Positions 45,694 to 57,900 of a DNA stretch of 64,000 bases are shown in pieces (within the stretch, counting starts at the first letter, position 1; each line of letters begins with the position of its first letter). Source of the DNA: Trichuris trichiura (lineage: Eukaryota > Nematoda > Enoplea > Trichinellida > Trichuridae); the NCBI GenBank assembly GCA_037903355.1, contig JBAJFE010000010.1, forward strand, positions 496,001-560,000. The letters are read 5' to 3'. The notes under the pieces are model-generated. The model searched no databases. It worked only from the letters and a program-made list of their open reading frames with translations, and was not told the DNA's origin. The translations under genes were made by a program, and so were the position numbers.

Positions 45694-47126
45694 TGTTTGG
45701 TAGTTCCAGGAATCAGTTTACACAGAGTAGCAGTTAAGATATTATTTGGTAACATATCATTATGTTTGTGTTGAACGCATGCTAGAAAGCGCCCCGACGT
45801 GTAGTATGTTCCAACAGAGAAATAACAGCAATAAGACAATAGTGCTATCTATTATTTCAGTCCACTCATGGGAATACTCCTGCCCAACGTGCGTTCATGC
45901 TACAACACGAGCGGTATTATCTACTTTGCCTACAGAACTGCAGAAATATAGTTCCTTTCAGGGAACCGTTGGCTCTCGCTATGGACGCTCAGTGTTAAGG
46001 TACTGCAAGCGGTTTCCCTGATTACAATACGTCATTACCTGAGCTCTACTTCCAATCTCGTTCTCATATATATTCATGACTGGAGTGCCAGTTGTCTTAA
46101 CGGACGCATGTGTTACAGGCAACGTATGAAATCAGTCATTCTATAGAATGTTCAAAACATTTAAGCAGTGTATGAAACACTTAATATTTTACACATTTCC
46201 TAGGTATTCTATGCTATGCCTAACGGAAAAATGGCAAAGGATTAAATTAACTCCTTTTATCTATGCCCCTGCGCGTCTACAGTAGTAACACCTATGGGAC
46301 AAAATGGGCTGTTTTTTCGCTACTTTTCCAGCTACACTTTCCTTGCATCTCGCCTTAGGCTTAGGCTAGGGTGTTACAGGATAGCCGACAAGAACGTGAG
46401 AACAACTGAATGCTTTAGTCAAGAAGCTATACTAGCTATCGTGTTCCGCCTGAGCCGAAGCCTAAGCGAAAACAGAAAAACAATGTAGTCGTATCGTAGC
46501 AAAAGAATTGCACACTTTGCCCTGCGAGTGTCGCCAACATAGCTTTGCGAAGTCGTAGGAAACAAGTCTTCACTGCCAAGTTGCGCTTCACACTTTGCCT
46601 GAATACCCTGTCGCATCCTATATAATACCCAGGCAAAGTAGATAAAGTACATTAAAATAATACAGGCATTTTATAATTTGCCTTAAAACGATAAGCATTC
46701 TGTAGAATAATTAAGCATTATACAGAATGCCACCATTTCATATACACTGCCAGTTACATATACCGTTTGCCAAGCAGAGGGGTGCAGCCTGTCTTCTGCC
46801 GCTACCGCACCTGGAGTCAGTCCCATCCAACTTGGAAAAAGCTGCAACAACTGGACAAGCACTTATTTAGGAAATTGGAGATCACAGTGCTCCTATTTTC
46901 TCAGCTTTTAGATCATCCCGCTGCCCCCATGTTTAAACGTCACTGCAGGTGTAAAAGTAAAGGTGTAGAAGCAGATATATAAAAAGCAGACCTGTTTCCA
47001 GTGCAGTGCACTACTGGCTTTCATCGCAGTGTTCAAATACTTTAAAACAGTCAGTGGCCAATTGATTCAACGGAGCCATTTTGGCTACAATTTGGAAGGG
47101 TTGGTTATAATGTTCGCTAAACGTTG
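45694..47126. other. Intergenic with TTAGGC-containing inverted motif
   Basis: No gene. GCCTTAGGCTTAGGCTAGGG near 46345 is faced by its approximate inverse (CTGAGCCGAAGCCTAAGCG) near 46450, giving a roughly 100-bp loop. The first motif is shared with 62043 and 62283. Confidence 0.5.
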
Positions 47127-50100
47127 TCACGTTACCACGTGCCACACGTGCAACGATTCAGCATCAGTTGAACAGATGAACCATGGTATGTTTGGATTCC
47201 AAGAGAAATCGTACACCCTGTTTTTGTGCCCACCTTGTACGAACTGTGAAGCAACAACTGATAAACATAGTGCATAGTGGAAATAAAGCTTTACCAGGAG
47301 TTCTGGCGGTCCTTCGCTAGCTTCCTCCGGAGTTTGTTGCCGGTTAATTCGACTTAACAAATCGAAAAATAATCAGGACGGCTTGAAGACTACTTAGATA
47401 TCGCTTACTCTAAATCCCAAATAGCAACAGTTGAACCTGTGCCTCTTGATGCAATCACTGCCTGTTCATGTGGGGACCAAGCTATCTGAAGTTAGCTGAA
47501 ATTACAGCAGAACAGTCAGTGTTAACCTACCTGACAAATATCGCCTTGCTTGCATCCATATAACGTATGGACCGTTCGGCGCAAGTTTCTTATGTCCCAC
47601 ACAGCGATTGACTAAAATGATATAGTGGAAAGTAGAATGAACGCAATAAGTGCATTACTTTATCAGCTGAGCCAGTAGCAACAATGTACTCTGAGAAATG
47701 GTTGAAAGACAAACATAGTGTCCTCTCGCCGTGAGCCAAAGCCGCTAAAACGGGCTTATATCGGCTATTGAAACGAGTATCCCAGCTAAGAAATATATAA
47801 ATTATGAAACACCTTAAATCGCTTTGTTGCAAGAATAGAGACATACATTAACAAATTGTTGTCGTCACCAACCGATCCAAACAAAGTTTCGTGTAGACAA
47901 TGCCAGGAGACAGCATTTATCTTTCGATCATGAATGAAGTTAACATTGGCCATCAAAACGCCATTTTCTTCGGGTCTGTTGATGTCCCACAAACCGATGG
48001 TACAATTTTCCGAAGCACACAGTAAAAAACCTTCAACCAATGTGCTCCATGAAAGGCTATGCCCCATCTTTTCGCTTCCTCGGAGTTTCACCTCGGCAAC
48101 GCCAGTTTCTAAACATTCGCAAAGATAGAAAAATCAGAAAGGAGATTGTTATCAATGCAACCCGAATTCATAAAAACACGACTCCTTATTACTTACCAGT
48201 ATTCCTGGCGCACTTCTTCCAGTCAAAAAAGAGAACATCTTCGCGGGATATGACAGCAATTTTATTTAAGCTCTGGGGCATCTGCAAAGTTTCCAAAACA
48301 CTGTCGCCTAATTCGACGGTTCTTTCCAGAGACATAGGTTGTGCGATGCTGTCGACAGAATCTCTGCCTTGATCTTCCGTTAAAACTTCAAGATTGTCAA
48401 CATCACTTCCATTACGGTTAGCCCGATTTTTCTTTGGTATTCTGACTTTACCAATTGCGATTCGGCCAGACTCTTCCGCTGCATAAGTCCCTATCAATAT
48501 ACTATAGACACTCCAACCTCTAAAACCGGTCCTAAAACGGAACACGTGCTCCTTTCAGGTAGAGATGCCAAAAGGTGTAAAGAAATACCCGCTTTCTCCA
48601 TCAATCCACTTGCATACACCACATGGCCAAGGCAGACTGTACGAAGAATACTGAAAAGGGCAAAGTCATTTCACGATTAAAGAAAGGCGATAAGAATTTT
48701 ATTAATTAGCACTGCGATATTTCCGCATAAAATTTATTGCTTAGTGTAATTTTAGTCTATGCATAATGTGATGGCCTTGTATTTAGAATCAGCGCGTATT
48801 GGGACACAAGTTTCCAGTACTCCAGTTTTTTAATATTTCCGTAAAACGCGGCTGCGGGACTTACTGTTGTATGAATCTGTAATCTCGCAAAGATAAACAT
48901 TAACTGGCGGAAAGTTGGATTTTTATTAGTCCAAAACAAAGTAAGGCAACTACAAAGGATTTGAAATTTTTTTTACTCTGAGGAAAGTTTCTTCACCACG
49001 CTGACCACGGAACTAGAGCGTTCCGGTAATTCCGAAAACTAGTGAGGTCATTATTCTCCCTTTATTCGCCCACTCGCTGGCAGAGATTTTATTCGGTTCA
49101 ATTGCAAATGCTTACAAGAAACGGGAAAAACCGAGAAGAGACCAAATAAAATAAAAACGCAAGATAAAATTCCTGTTTAATGCCTTGCACGATTATACTT
49201 TGCAGGATGTGTGAAAGTTTTCTGTTTCTGTGTGTAATCTTTTGGATGGACGCAATCATGCACCAGAGAAAAACATCACAAAGATAGTTTGCTAACCCAC
49301 CAAATTTTCGCGGGATGCGGAAACACAGCATTTCTTTAGATACTCTCGGTTTTAAGAAAAGGTTTGATTAGGCAACGAAGTTTTTTGTTAACTTTGGTAC
49401 AGACAAGAGATGTACATGGATTTTTCCTGTTTGTATTTGCCCATAAAACGAATAAAAAAAAAGTGAAAAACTTTAATCTCGTTCAAGGGCATGAAAAACC
49501 AAACAAAAGTCTGGCGAAGCTTTCGGCTCAATCTTGAGCCGTCGTCAGCGCACGCAGGAGTTGCCCTTCCACCGAGTTTTTCCTCAGGAGTAGCTTCTCC
49601 ACCTTTTCAAGTCATGTGCGCACCTGTTAGGTCGAACCTTGACCTGTCGAGGATATACACACACATGGCTGGATCAGCTTCGGACCAACCGCCTTAGAGA
49701 CTGTCCTCGGTGGAGGCACAACGCGCAATAGGATGCTCAGTCAAAGTTAGATGATCACTTGACTGACCATCCTACTGCGCGTTGTGCCTCCGCCGAGGAC
49801 AGGTTCTAAGGAAGTTGCTCCAAAGCTGATCCAGCCATGTGTGTGCAGCCTCGACAGGTCAAGGTTCGACCTAACAGGCGCGCACATGGCTTGGAAAGGT
49901 GGAGAAGCTACTCCTGAGGAAAAACTCGGTGGAAGGGCAACTCCTGCGTGCGATGACGACGGCTCGAGAACGAGCCGAAAGCTTCCCCAGACTATTGTTT
50001 GGTTTTATGCCTTGTACGAGATTAAAAAAGTTTTTTCGCTTTTTGACTCGTTTTATGGGCAAATACAAACGGGAAAAATCCATGTACACCTCTTGTTTAA

Positions 50101-50917
50101 CAACTACACCCGTTAAAAACTATACGCCTTTTATAAACTTTGGTACGGTATCCTTTCTGGCAGATCAGATAATTTCACTACATAAAGTTGAACCTTCGAA
50201 GTTGACCACCTCTCTATGTCGACCACCTCCCTAAGTTGACCGAATTTAGACCACTTGGTTGGACCGCACGTTAATGAGCGCAAGGAAAACCCCTATACGT
50301 TGACCACCACTGTAAGTAGGAAGTTGACCGCTTTAGCGGTGACGTGGTATATGGACGCAATGCTAGTTTGTTCTCAGTAAGTTGACCAGTCCGTTGAGTG
50401 GACAACTTACAGTGGTTCAACTGCAATCTATTCAGCCGAGCCACTTATACCCACAGCCTCCTATGTTGACCACCTCCTATGCTGACCAGTTTTCCCCGGT
50501 CTCTTGGGTGGTCAACTTATGGAGGTTCTACTGTAATTTTTAAGGCTGGTGAATTAGAATATCAGTAAACAGACCAGAGATAATAACCTAATCCCCCAAA
50601 GAACTTAAAAATACGTACTTGCTACTTACTGCCTAGTGTTAGCGGAAAATTAGCACTTGTAAATAATTTTTATCTTTCAGCAAAACAACTGAAAATAAGC
50701 TTAAGAATTATAACAAGGTAGCGCTAGCCTTAGTTAAAATCAGGCAGAAGACTGCACGAATAGTCTGCACGAATTATTAAAAGTGAACTTCGACAGAGAA
50801 GGTCATAGGCAAAACCGTTAAAAAGAAGAACCGGCAACTCACGAAATCGTTCAGCAGAACGGAGCACTGCTCCCACTGCTTGACACTTTCTTCATTTTCA
50901 ATTTCAGCCATGCTCAT
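47127..50917 (-). CDS. RBBP4/RBBP7-type WD40 histone-binding protein
   Basis: Histone chaperone subunit of the CAF-1/NuRD/PRC2-type complexes (MSI1/LIN-53 family). Nine exons (minus): 50843-50917, 48589-48650, 48197-48519, 47847-48108, 47659-47785, 47531-47611, 47409-47485, 47295-47352, 47127-47243, all GT-AG with continuous phase, 393 residues against about 425 in human. It begins MSMAEIENEE, with the N-terminal helix EESVKQWEQCSVLLNDF that packs on the propeller, then LPWP, SILIGTY, a long acidic segment, and WD blades marked by GLWDI, FGSVGDDNNLLIWDTR, ATGSADK, AVWDIRNLR, AIWDL, GPPELL, GGHKNRVYDFSWNP and HVWHV. It is strongly diverged for this normally invariant family: blade 1 and the acidic segment are poorly conserved. 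The last acidic tail of human RBBP4 is missing. It may be a specialised paralogue. Intron 1 is 2.2 kb and holds a foldback element. Confidence 0.93.
49403..50096. repeat. 694-bp foldback element inside RBBP4-like intron 1
   Basis: Two inverse arms (49403-49745 and 49758-50096) meet at a short centre near 49750. Each arm matches the 297-bp MITE at 14644-14940 (ACAAGAGATGTACATGGATT end, GGTCAAGGTTCGACCTAACA, CTCCTGAGGAAAAACTCGGT). The whole can fold into one long hairpin. Frames seen across it are mirror images of each other and not genes. Confidence 0.85.
50185..50422. mobile_element. Tigger/pogo-like TIR element, second copy
   Basis: Starts AAGTTGAACCTTCGAAGTTGACC and ends GGACAACTTACAGTGGTTCAACTG. 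The interior (ATATGGACGCAATGCTAGTTTG, TTAATGAGCGCAAGGAAAAC) is the inverse of the 11923-12159 element, 238 against 237 bp. A TA stands at the left edge (50183-50184). Confidence 0.75.
50423..50533. mobile_element. Fragment of a third Tigger-like element
   Basis: Contains CTCCTATGTTGACCACCTCC and ends GGTGGTCAACTTATGGAGGTTCTACTG followed by TA, the same terminus type as its neighbour. The left end is not clear, so this is a fragment or the outer shell of a nested insertion. Confidence 0.55.
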
Positions 50918-51226
50918 TCTTGCAGAATCACAGACAGCACACTAGAAGCTGTATTCGCTGTAGACAAAACCGCAAAACCAGACAACGCAGAACGCAATAC
51001 AGTATACCCCTTACCGTAAAATGCATTCAAGTGCGAAAAATGACGTTTTGTCGATAGCGTTCCTCCGGGTACGTGCTAGTGGAATAATGCTGTTGCAAGC
51101 ATAGTTGCTGTTTTTACAGCCACAGGTCACTCCTTAGACAAGGTTTAATGATGTTGGTCCATTCCCTCTAGTCCACTGCCGTTGGCAAGTTGCGTTGGCT
51201 TAATCGCGTGGTTCATCTCATTTTGT

Positions 51227-51565
51227 TTACTGTAGTGCTTCCGCTATAATAAGATCACCCCAAAAAATAAACTCTCGCATGATTTTTTTAGAATGCTCGT
51301 TAATACAAACCCTACCCGAAAACAAGCCCCAGTTGCGATCGTCCCCCGGCGAGAAATATTTAGCAATGGTGGTGATGCATTCCGGGCTGGCAAAATGACG
51401 CTGTTGAACCAATGGCGCAGTGAGCCAACAGCGTTGAACTTTTCCAAATGTGTGAATTGTTAGCCTGGAAATAGTTGACTGCAGGAGCATATAGTTCCAC
51501 TGGCATACAGCCGGCAAAATGTCGCGTACGCTGCTTAGCTGCGCTAGAAACCTTAACGTACGCAC
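51227..51565 (-). CDS. Possible mitochondrial-targeted protein or 5' exon
   Basis: An open frame on the minus strand. From the internal Met at about residue 26 the first 35 residues (MLLQSTISRLTIHTFGKVQ, then RCW..QQRHFAS) have the Arg/Ser/Leu-rich, acid-free make-up of a mitochondrial presequence, with a plausible cleavage region at RHFAS. What follows (about 50 residues) has no family resemblance. It could be a complete 87-residue protein or a first exon. It lies 0.3 kb upstream of the RBBP4-like start, on the same strand. Confidence 0.22.
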   Translation of the reverse strand: MRTLRFLAQLSSVRDILPAVCQWNYMLLQSTISRLTIHTFGKVQRCWLTAPLVQQRHFASPECITTIAKYFSPGDDRNWGLFSGRVCINEHSKKIMREFIFWGDLIIAEALQ

Positions 51566-51586
51566 GCCAAAGCGCGCTTCAGCTTA

Positions 51587-51690
51587 ACCCAGCTGACTTG
51601 ATCTGTTTGACTTAACTTCACTGACTTGGCCTGAACCAACCTGACCAGGCCGAATTCACCCAACCAACTTGAGTTCAAGTCAACTGGATC
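51587..51690. repeat. Degenerate 10-mer tandem repeat
   Basis: Loose repetition of CTGACTTGAC-like words (AGCTGACTTGATC, TTTGACTTAACTT, CACTGACTTGGCC, CCTGACC). Short, imperfect, no function seen. Confidence 0.5.
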
Positions 51691-51699
51691 TAGAAGCAA

Positions 51700-54600
51700 T
51701 TAGTCCTATTGCCAAACCTGCATTCATGTGTACGATCTGCTTGGCATAAGTCCAGTATATTTGGTGCATAGGAGATAAGTGTAGTAACTACACAGCTGGC
51801 ACGTATGTATGCAGTGCATGCTACTTACACGTAAACTGTTTTCTGTTCTCCAAAGTTTCTACAACATATGCGTAATATGGAGGTTGTATAGAGTAGACAT
51901 TCAAAATATTTATGCAATTTGCGGCATTCACAACGTAAACTTTGCCTGTAAGCACAATACCTGCTATAGCCGCGGTTCCTGTGGTACACATGTAGTACGT
52001 TTGCTGTATATGCTTGCTTACGAAGACTATTTACGTTATTTAAGACTTCTACGTGGTACGCATTGCTTATGAATAGAGTATATTTGGCATGAGTGGTCTC
52101 TACGGCATTTAGCAGCGTCTATGGTGTATATAGTTGCGAAGTGGAAATATTTAGCGTCAAAGGGCCAATGGACTATCGGGTAGGAAACTAGTGATGCTCA
52201 GATCTACACTTTGTTCTCCTGAACCGTCCCTGTGAAGCTTTCCCAGCGGTCAAACGACGCAAGGGACGTATTTTAGGGAGGGATCAGCAGCATTTGCAGA
52301 GGCGGTGGGAAGTAATGGAAAGTCTTGGAGTCACAATGAAAATTAACAGTTAAGAAACTATACTTTACGCAATTAATATTTGCTTCGAGTTTCAACATTA
52401 ATAGCCGCATTAGTTTTTCGTTTGTTACGATTGAAAACGGGTAGCTGTCGCTTGTGGCATTAGTGGAACCTGAATGCACATTAGAATGTAATAACTTTGT
52501 GCGTTTGGCTGTAACAGAAGTTGCTTTATAGAATTGTGCGGAAAGGAAAGTAATCCTGGAAGGAGGAAGTCTTGATATGACCTCGATGTTGAACTTTTGA
52601 GGAAACCGTTTCAGAATGTCTTCGAAAAACAGAGCTGAAGCTAAACAAAAGCAGAATATATGGAAAAAACCGACTTAGAAAACAAATCATTTTGACTAAA
52701 GAAGTTTCGTTGGCATGAGCTAACACCTGCAATAGTTATTTCGGATAATCCAGTATGCAGTCCAAATGAAAACTTATTCCGTAGAAATTAGAAATAAAGC
52801 CTTACGAAAATGGGAGCACATGAAATTGTATTTCTTTATTTTGACCACAAAGCATTCTTTGTAAGTAGATAAATTCAGTCCAGTAAACAAATGCACATCC
52901 ACCCTCTGCTGATCTGTCACCGTCATAACACATGAACAACAGAAATCCCAAACAAGTAAGCCAAGTTATCGCTTGCCAAAGAAAACGCTTGCACCTGGCA
53001 TTCATGCAAGCTCAAGATCCAAGGGAGGTCAGATTTGTGAAGGGCATGGCCGCACAGCTGGGAAGGTATCCCGTAGAAACGAATCACATGGATAACAGGC
53101 AACGAGTAAACCTGATGCCCTGGATAAATAGTGCACCATAGAGTGTTCTAAAACGAGGTTGCTCCGTAAGGACAGGCTCCATTGTCGCAGAACAATGCAG
53201 ATGCAGTTGGCAGAAACATATTGCATGCAAAGAACGCCCGAAAGAGATCTGGTAAAAACGGAAACCGAACAATGGCAACATAAATTTTAAAAAATAAACA
53301 AAGATAACGGGAGCTTCTTGTAATGGCCAGGACAACATGGAAGGAAAAGAAGCAGTCTATTAAAGATCTTTAATTTCTTGTTTTCTCTTAATTCAGTCCA
53401 GAATTTCGACCGTTCGTTATTTAGGCTCTCGAAATGTTGCTCTATCGAATATTTCAGCCTGTTCACGATCACGAACTATTCGAGATACGAATTGAAATCA
53501 ACCATTCCAGAAATCACAAGCACACGAACACCATGCCACTTGGTAAAACCGTCAAACCAACGATGAGTGCATTTAGAGTTGGGATAAGAGCGTAACCTCG
53601 CGTTACATTCTTGCAGTGTTTGCGCAGTTAAAAGCCATGTACTGCTTCCTGTGCAAATCTAGCGTAAATTAGCTCTTGAACGTCTTTAACCTTAGAATAT
53701 CACAACTTATCATTTCAGGATTCTAAGTCTTCCTGCCAGCTGTTTGGACTACATTGTGACGATTCCACTGGTACACCTAATGTCGCAAACCGCTAAACTA
53801 CTAGTACCATTTCTTTGCATATCAGGTGAACTGATTAATCTTTGCTCAAAGTTAAAACGATCTGCGTTTTCTCTTTCCGCAAGGGCACCAGCCAGCGCCA
53901 TCCTTAATCACTAATAATACTTTCAAAAGTGGGACCTAACAAAATGGGTTCATGGAACTGCCAAGCCAAGCGCTGACCCAGCAATGACAAATGAGTGGCT
54001 CCAAACAAAACCAACCACCAACAGTAGTGTGATCTTTTAAAAAAATGTTGGTGTTAGCGATAATAAGCGAATCTAGCAAACTCCATTGAAGATGCGTGAC
54101 TTTCCAGATTGTCTGTTACCAAAAAGTAACAACCATGAACTTTAGAGCATTAATAGAACAAAATTTGCATATAAAAAAAAGTTTGAAGCTTTAAAGCTCT
54201 TAGACTTCTGCTGTAAAAAGCACGTAGCACATGTCATAGGTTAAATTTTAACCCAAAACATGGAACCTTTGGAAGTAAGTGTTCAGTGTACACCTATTGG
54301 TCCTTTCCGTTGCATTCCGCTCTAAACTCAAACGCTCTAAGCAGGCAAAAGCAAGTACGGAGTGCAGGCTGAGCTCCCTAGGAAACAGTCCGGAGCCAAA
54401 GTAAATCTGACTTATACTGATTACTCCTAACCAAATGTTAAGTTCAAATGAATTCATAGTAGCCTCTTCGACCTCATAAATATGCAACAAAACCATCGCA
54501 GGTGACCGTAGGCAGCGAAGCGTATATTAGACATCTGCAAACCTCTGTCTTAACAGAAATCAGTAAGTCTGTCCTTTATGAAATTCATACTAACAACAAA

Positions 54601-54870
54601 GGCTTAGAAAGCGAAGCAGCAAACATATACGCATAGTTATCAGAAGATATTCTGTTCTTAATGCTGAAATTCATAAGCAGGCTGAACCCAACAAGGCAAC
54701 TACGTGCCCAGAAGTGATCACAGTGACTCACATCAGTAAAAGCTTTCAGGACCACAGAGACTTAGCCCTTCTTGATACATTTGATCAGATTGCCCCACCT
54801 TCCTTGCATGCCTTGCCGATACCAACCTAGAGCAGTTTTAAAGATGAAGACAAACGCAGACATCATGCTG
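51700..54870. other. Intergenic, no supported gene
   Basis: No supported gene on either strand. 51975-52130 resembles 961-1110 (dispersed repeat). Confidence 0.5.
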
Positions 54871-54875
54871 ACTTC

Positions 54876-54881
54876 TTTATT
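54876..54881 (-). promoter_or_regulatory. Poly(A) signal of copy C
   Basis: AATAAA on the minus strand (GAAAATAAAGAAG), about 27 nt after the copy C stop. The 3' flank is unlike that of A and B. Confidence 0.6.
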
Positions 54882-54907
54882 TTCAAACACCGACATAGAG
54901 TAGCTGC

Positions 54908-57900
54908 TTAAACGAAAGAAGTTTCATAGGTTCTGAAATTCTGCACCTGACCGGCGTTGTCGCCTTCCAGTTTAACGAAAAGTGCTACATCCTCCGGTGG
55001 TAATTCGTTTTCACTTTCGCCAGTGGCATAAGAATGTCTTGCAGTGAATGAGTGATCATAAATACCAAATTGTACCCAACTACCGGAAGACTGACAAAGC
55101 AAAGGCGAACCGACAGGCTAAAATGCGCACCAATAAATCTTAGCAAAAAAAGTACCTGCAATTAACTCACGTATTGCAAAACGTTCTTCTGACCAACTCC
55201 GCAGTACATGACGCTTGGCAAAAATTTATCTCCAAGATGTTGCTTGCATTCCGTTGGCGTGAGCAGCTGATATTGAATTCTCACTGGCATACCATGTTGA
55301 CAAACACCAGAAACATAGCACTGCATTCTCGATGAAGCACCTGTACCTGAGTATGGTAATGGGAATGATTGAACACCACTTATAACTTTCACTCTGTGTT
55401 TCAGTTTGAGCACAGTCATTCCAACTTCTTTCAGTTCGTCATATTCCTCGTAGAAAGGAGTAGTGTAAATACTTCCAACTTCTATTAATGTCCTGTTCAG
55501 TTGATCAACTGCCATTCTCCGTGGCAACAATGATCCAACATATACTCGATAATTGCTACCACCCCTGAAAAATTAACTGCATATTCCTGACGACCGTCTG
55601 CTTGAAGAGGCGCTCACTTACGAAGGGGGAACACATCTAGAGGCTGTCACTACTTCATCTGAATACGCCTGTCCACGTTTTGCATACAATGTCCCAGTGC
55701 ATAGTGGTTCAATGGATGATCCAGATATCATAAAGATGTGTACACCAGATGCACCAGGCAAATGCTCGTACTGATGATGTTCAGTCGAATTTCTTCCCTT
55801 GCATGGTTCGGTAATCAGTGCGCCAGTTGCATCAGGAATTCTACTGTCGATTTCATTACCGATTATTTCTCCACTTGATTTTCCTGGAAGGAGGCTATGC
55901 ATACTATTACCGGCACCAATGATATCACAGCTTGCAGTATGGCCTTTTGCAATTGCACTTTCACCAACAATGTTGTCTCGAACTAATATATGTTCGTGAT
56001 CCTAAATTTATGCAACATATAGTAAATTATATTTGGAATAACGATGCAAATACTTACCGCGATTGTCTGATTGGACATATCATATTTTGGCAGTGATGGT
56101 AAGATTACCATGTTAACAGCTTCCAATGAAGAACTTGGATATTCCGCTGTCGGTAGTGGAGTTGGCAGGGGAACAATTTCTATAGCGTTGTCAGGTGTAG
56201 GGCAGATTAAAACTCCACTAGATGAACCAGGAGCAGGTTTAGTGGGTTTTTGTCCGGGCTTTGGACAGATGACAGGTCTTTTAGGTTCACCGGGTGGTGG
56301 ATACGGCTTTATTTCTTCGCCAAGGCTTGAACTCGAACTTCCTGAATGGTGTGGTTGTTTTGCCTTATAGGACCGTAACAAGGAAGCCAAACGAGTCTTT
56401 ACAACTTTAACGTTCAGTCTTATGACTCGAGTCGAATCGTCTGCTTCTTCAGCTGATTTTGTATTATTCCGAACTTCACGAGAGGCAGTCACATATGCAG
56501 AAGACGAATCCGATGAGGATGACGACGACGATGAAGACTTGCTTCTTTTCTGACTAGGTCTACTTATTGACGGCGGTATTGTAGCGAGGGGAATATACAG
56601 ATCAGGAAATAAGCCGGATCGTCGTTTATCGATTTCACGTGAAGCCGATGAAGACGATGAAGAAGATGATGCTTGAATTGGTTTATGTGGTTTGACTCCC
56701 GGTTGGCGACCAACTTTTTCAGAAAGAGTTTGAACTTTTTTGCCAGAGAACACGTCATGCACTACGTTGATTTCGCTATAGAATCCCAAGTTCTGCTTCA
56801 CTTTTTCGTTTATCTTCAGAGACAACTGATTCAGATAAACACCGTACTGGTAAGCGCGACCTTTTACGAGACAAATCATTGGGGCTCCGAGTTGCTAAAA
56901 TTGTATTGTCTGTAAATAAGTTTTGATTAATCAAGAAAATTCCAACTTACAATGTATTGCTTTTTCTTTTCTTCAATAGCGCAGACACCACGGTATTCAG
57001 GTGCTTTTGAGCCTGCTGCCAAGCAATGAGCGTTCCTAGTTATCATTACAATTTCTTCATCCATGCGATGTTCTCGTTTATCATAATGAGTTACATAGCA
57101 CGAAGCAAAAGGTGGAGGTACCGAGCCTCTTTCTGCCAGGCAAACAGGTACTACATTATCTTCTCTTGATAAAGGCCTTTCAAGTTTCAGAATAGCAATG
57201 CCTCTACGTGTTTCATTGTTTCCCCATCGCAAACCGTACAAGCTAACATCAGCTATTTTAACTTTTATTCCGCGTCTCTTTAGGCGTGAAAATCGCGGGG
57301 AACTGGCAAATACACGTAGCTGCGATTTGGCTGATGCTGGTGTGTACCTTAGCAGAATCTCTCCAATGTTTAATACTGAAATTGCATAGATGTCCAACAT
57401 ACTTGGCAAAGCAGTCTGCTGCAGTTATGATAAAGTCAGAGGTATTGGCAATCTGCTGATATCCGTCCCTATGCACCAAGCTTCCAATACATTTTGTTGA
57501 TCCCATTATTTTTGAAGTGATGATCACGTTCCAAGGGAACATATCCTGGGCATTGTTTCCAGTGACGTAACTTTCAACAGTTCTTCCAAAGGTGGCTGTA
57601 TCACCACAGTACACTGGTTTCCGCTGAAAGAAAGTCTTTGATCCAATAAAAATTAGTATTGTTTTACACGAAATCATTTCAATACAAAGATTATGAGATG
57701 AGTCATTGTTTAAGAAACAGCTGTTAACTATTAGCAGTAAACAAGGATTAAGTCTCCTTTCTGTACACACTCCCATTACTTTTATTGCTGTTCTATTGTT
57801 TACTCCTTCCTTTCTGTTTACGTTGATAGGATTATGTTATCCAAACGTTCGCTCTCAGAACTACCATAGCAAGCTACGGCAGTTGCTTGTATGGCTGTAC

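Noticed and set aside
49491..50234. Several 70-110 codon frames on both strands
   Set aside because: They are mirror images produced by the foldback element, not genes.
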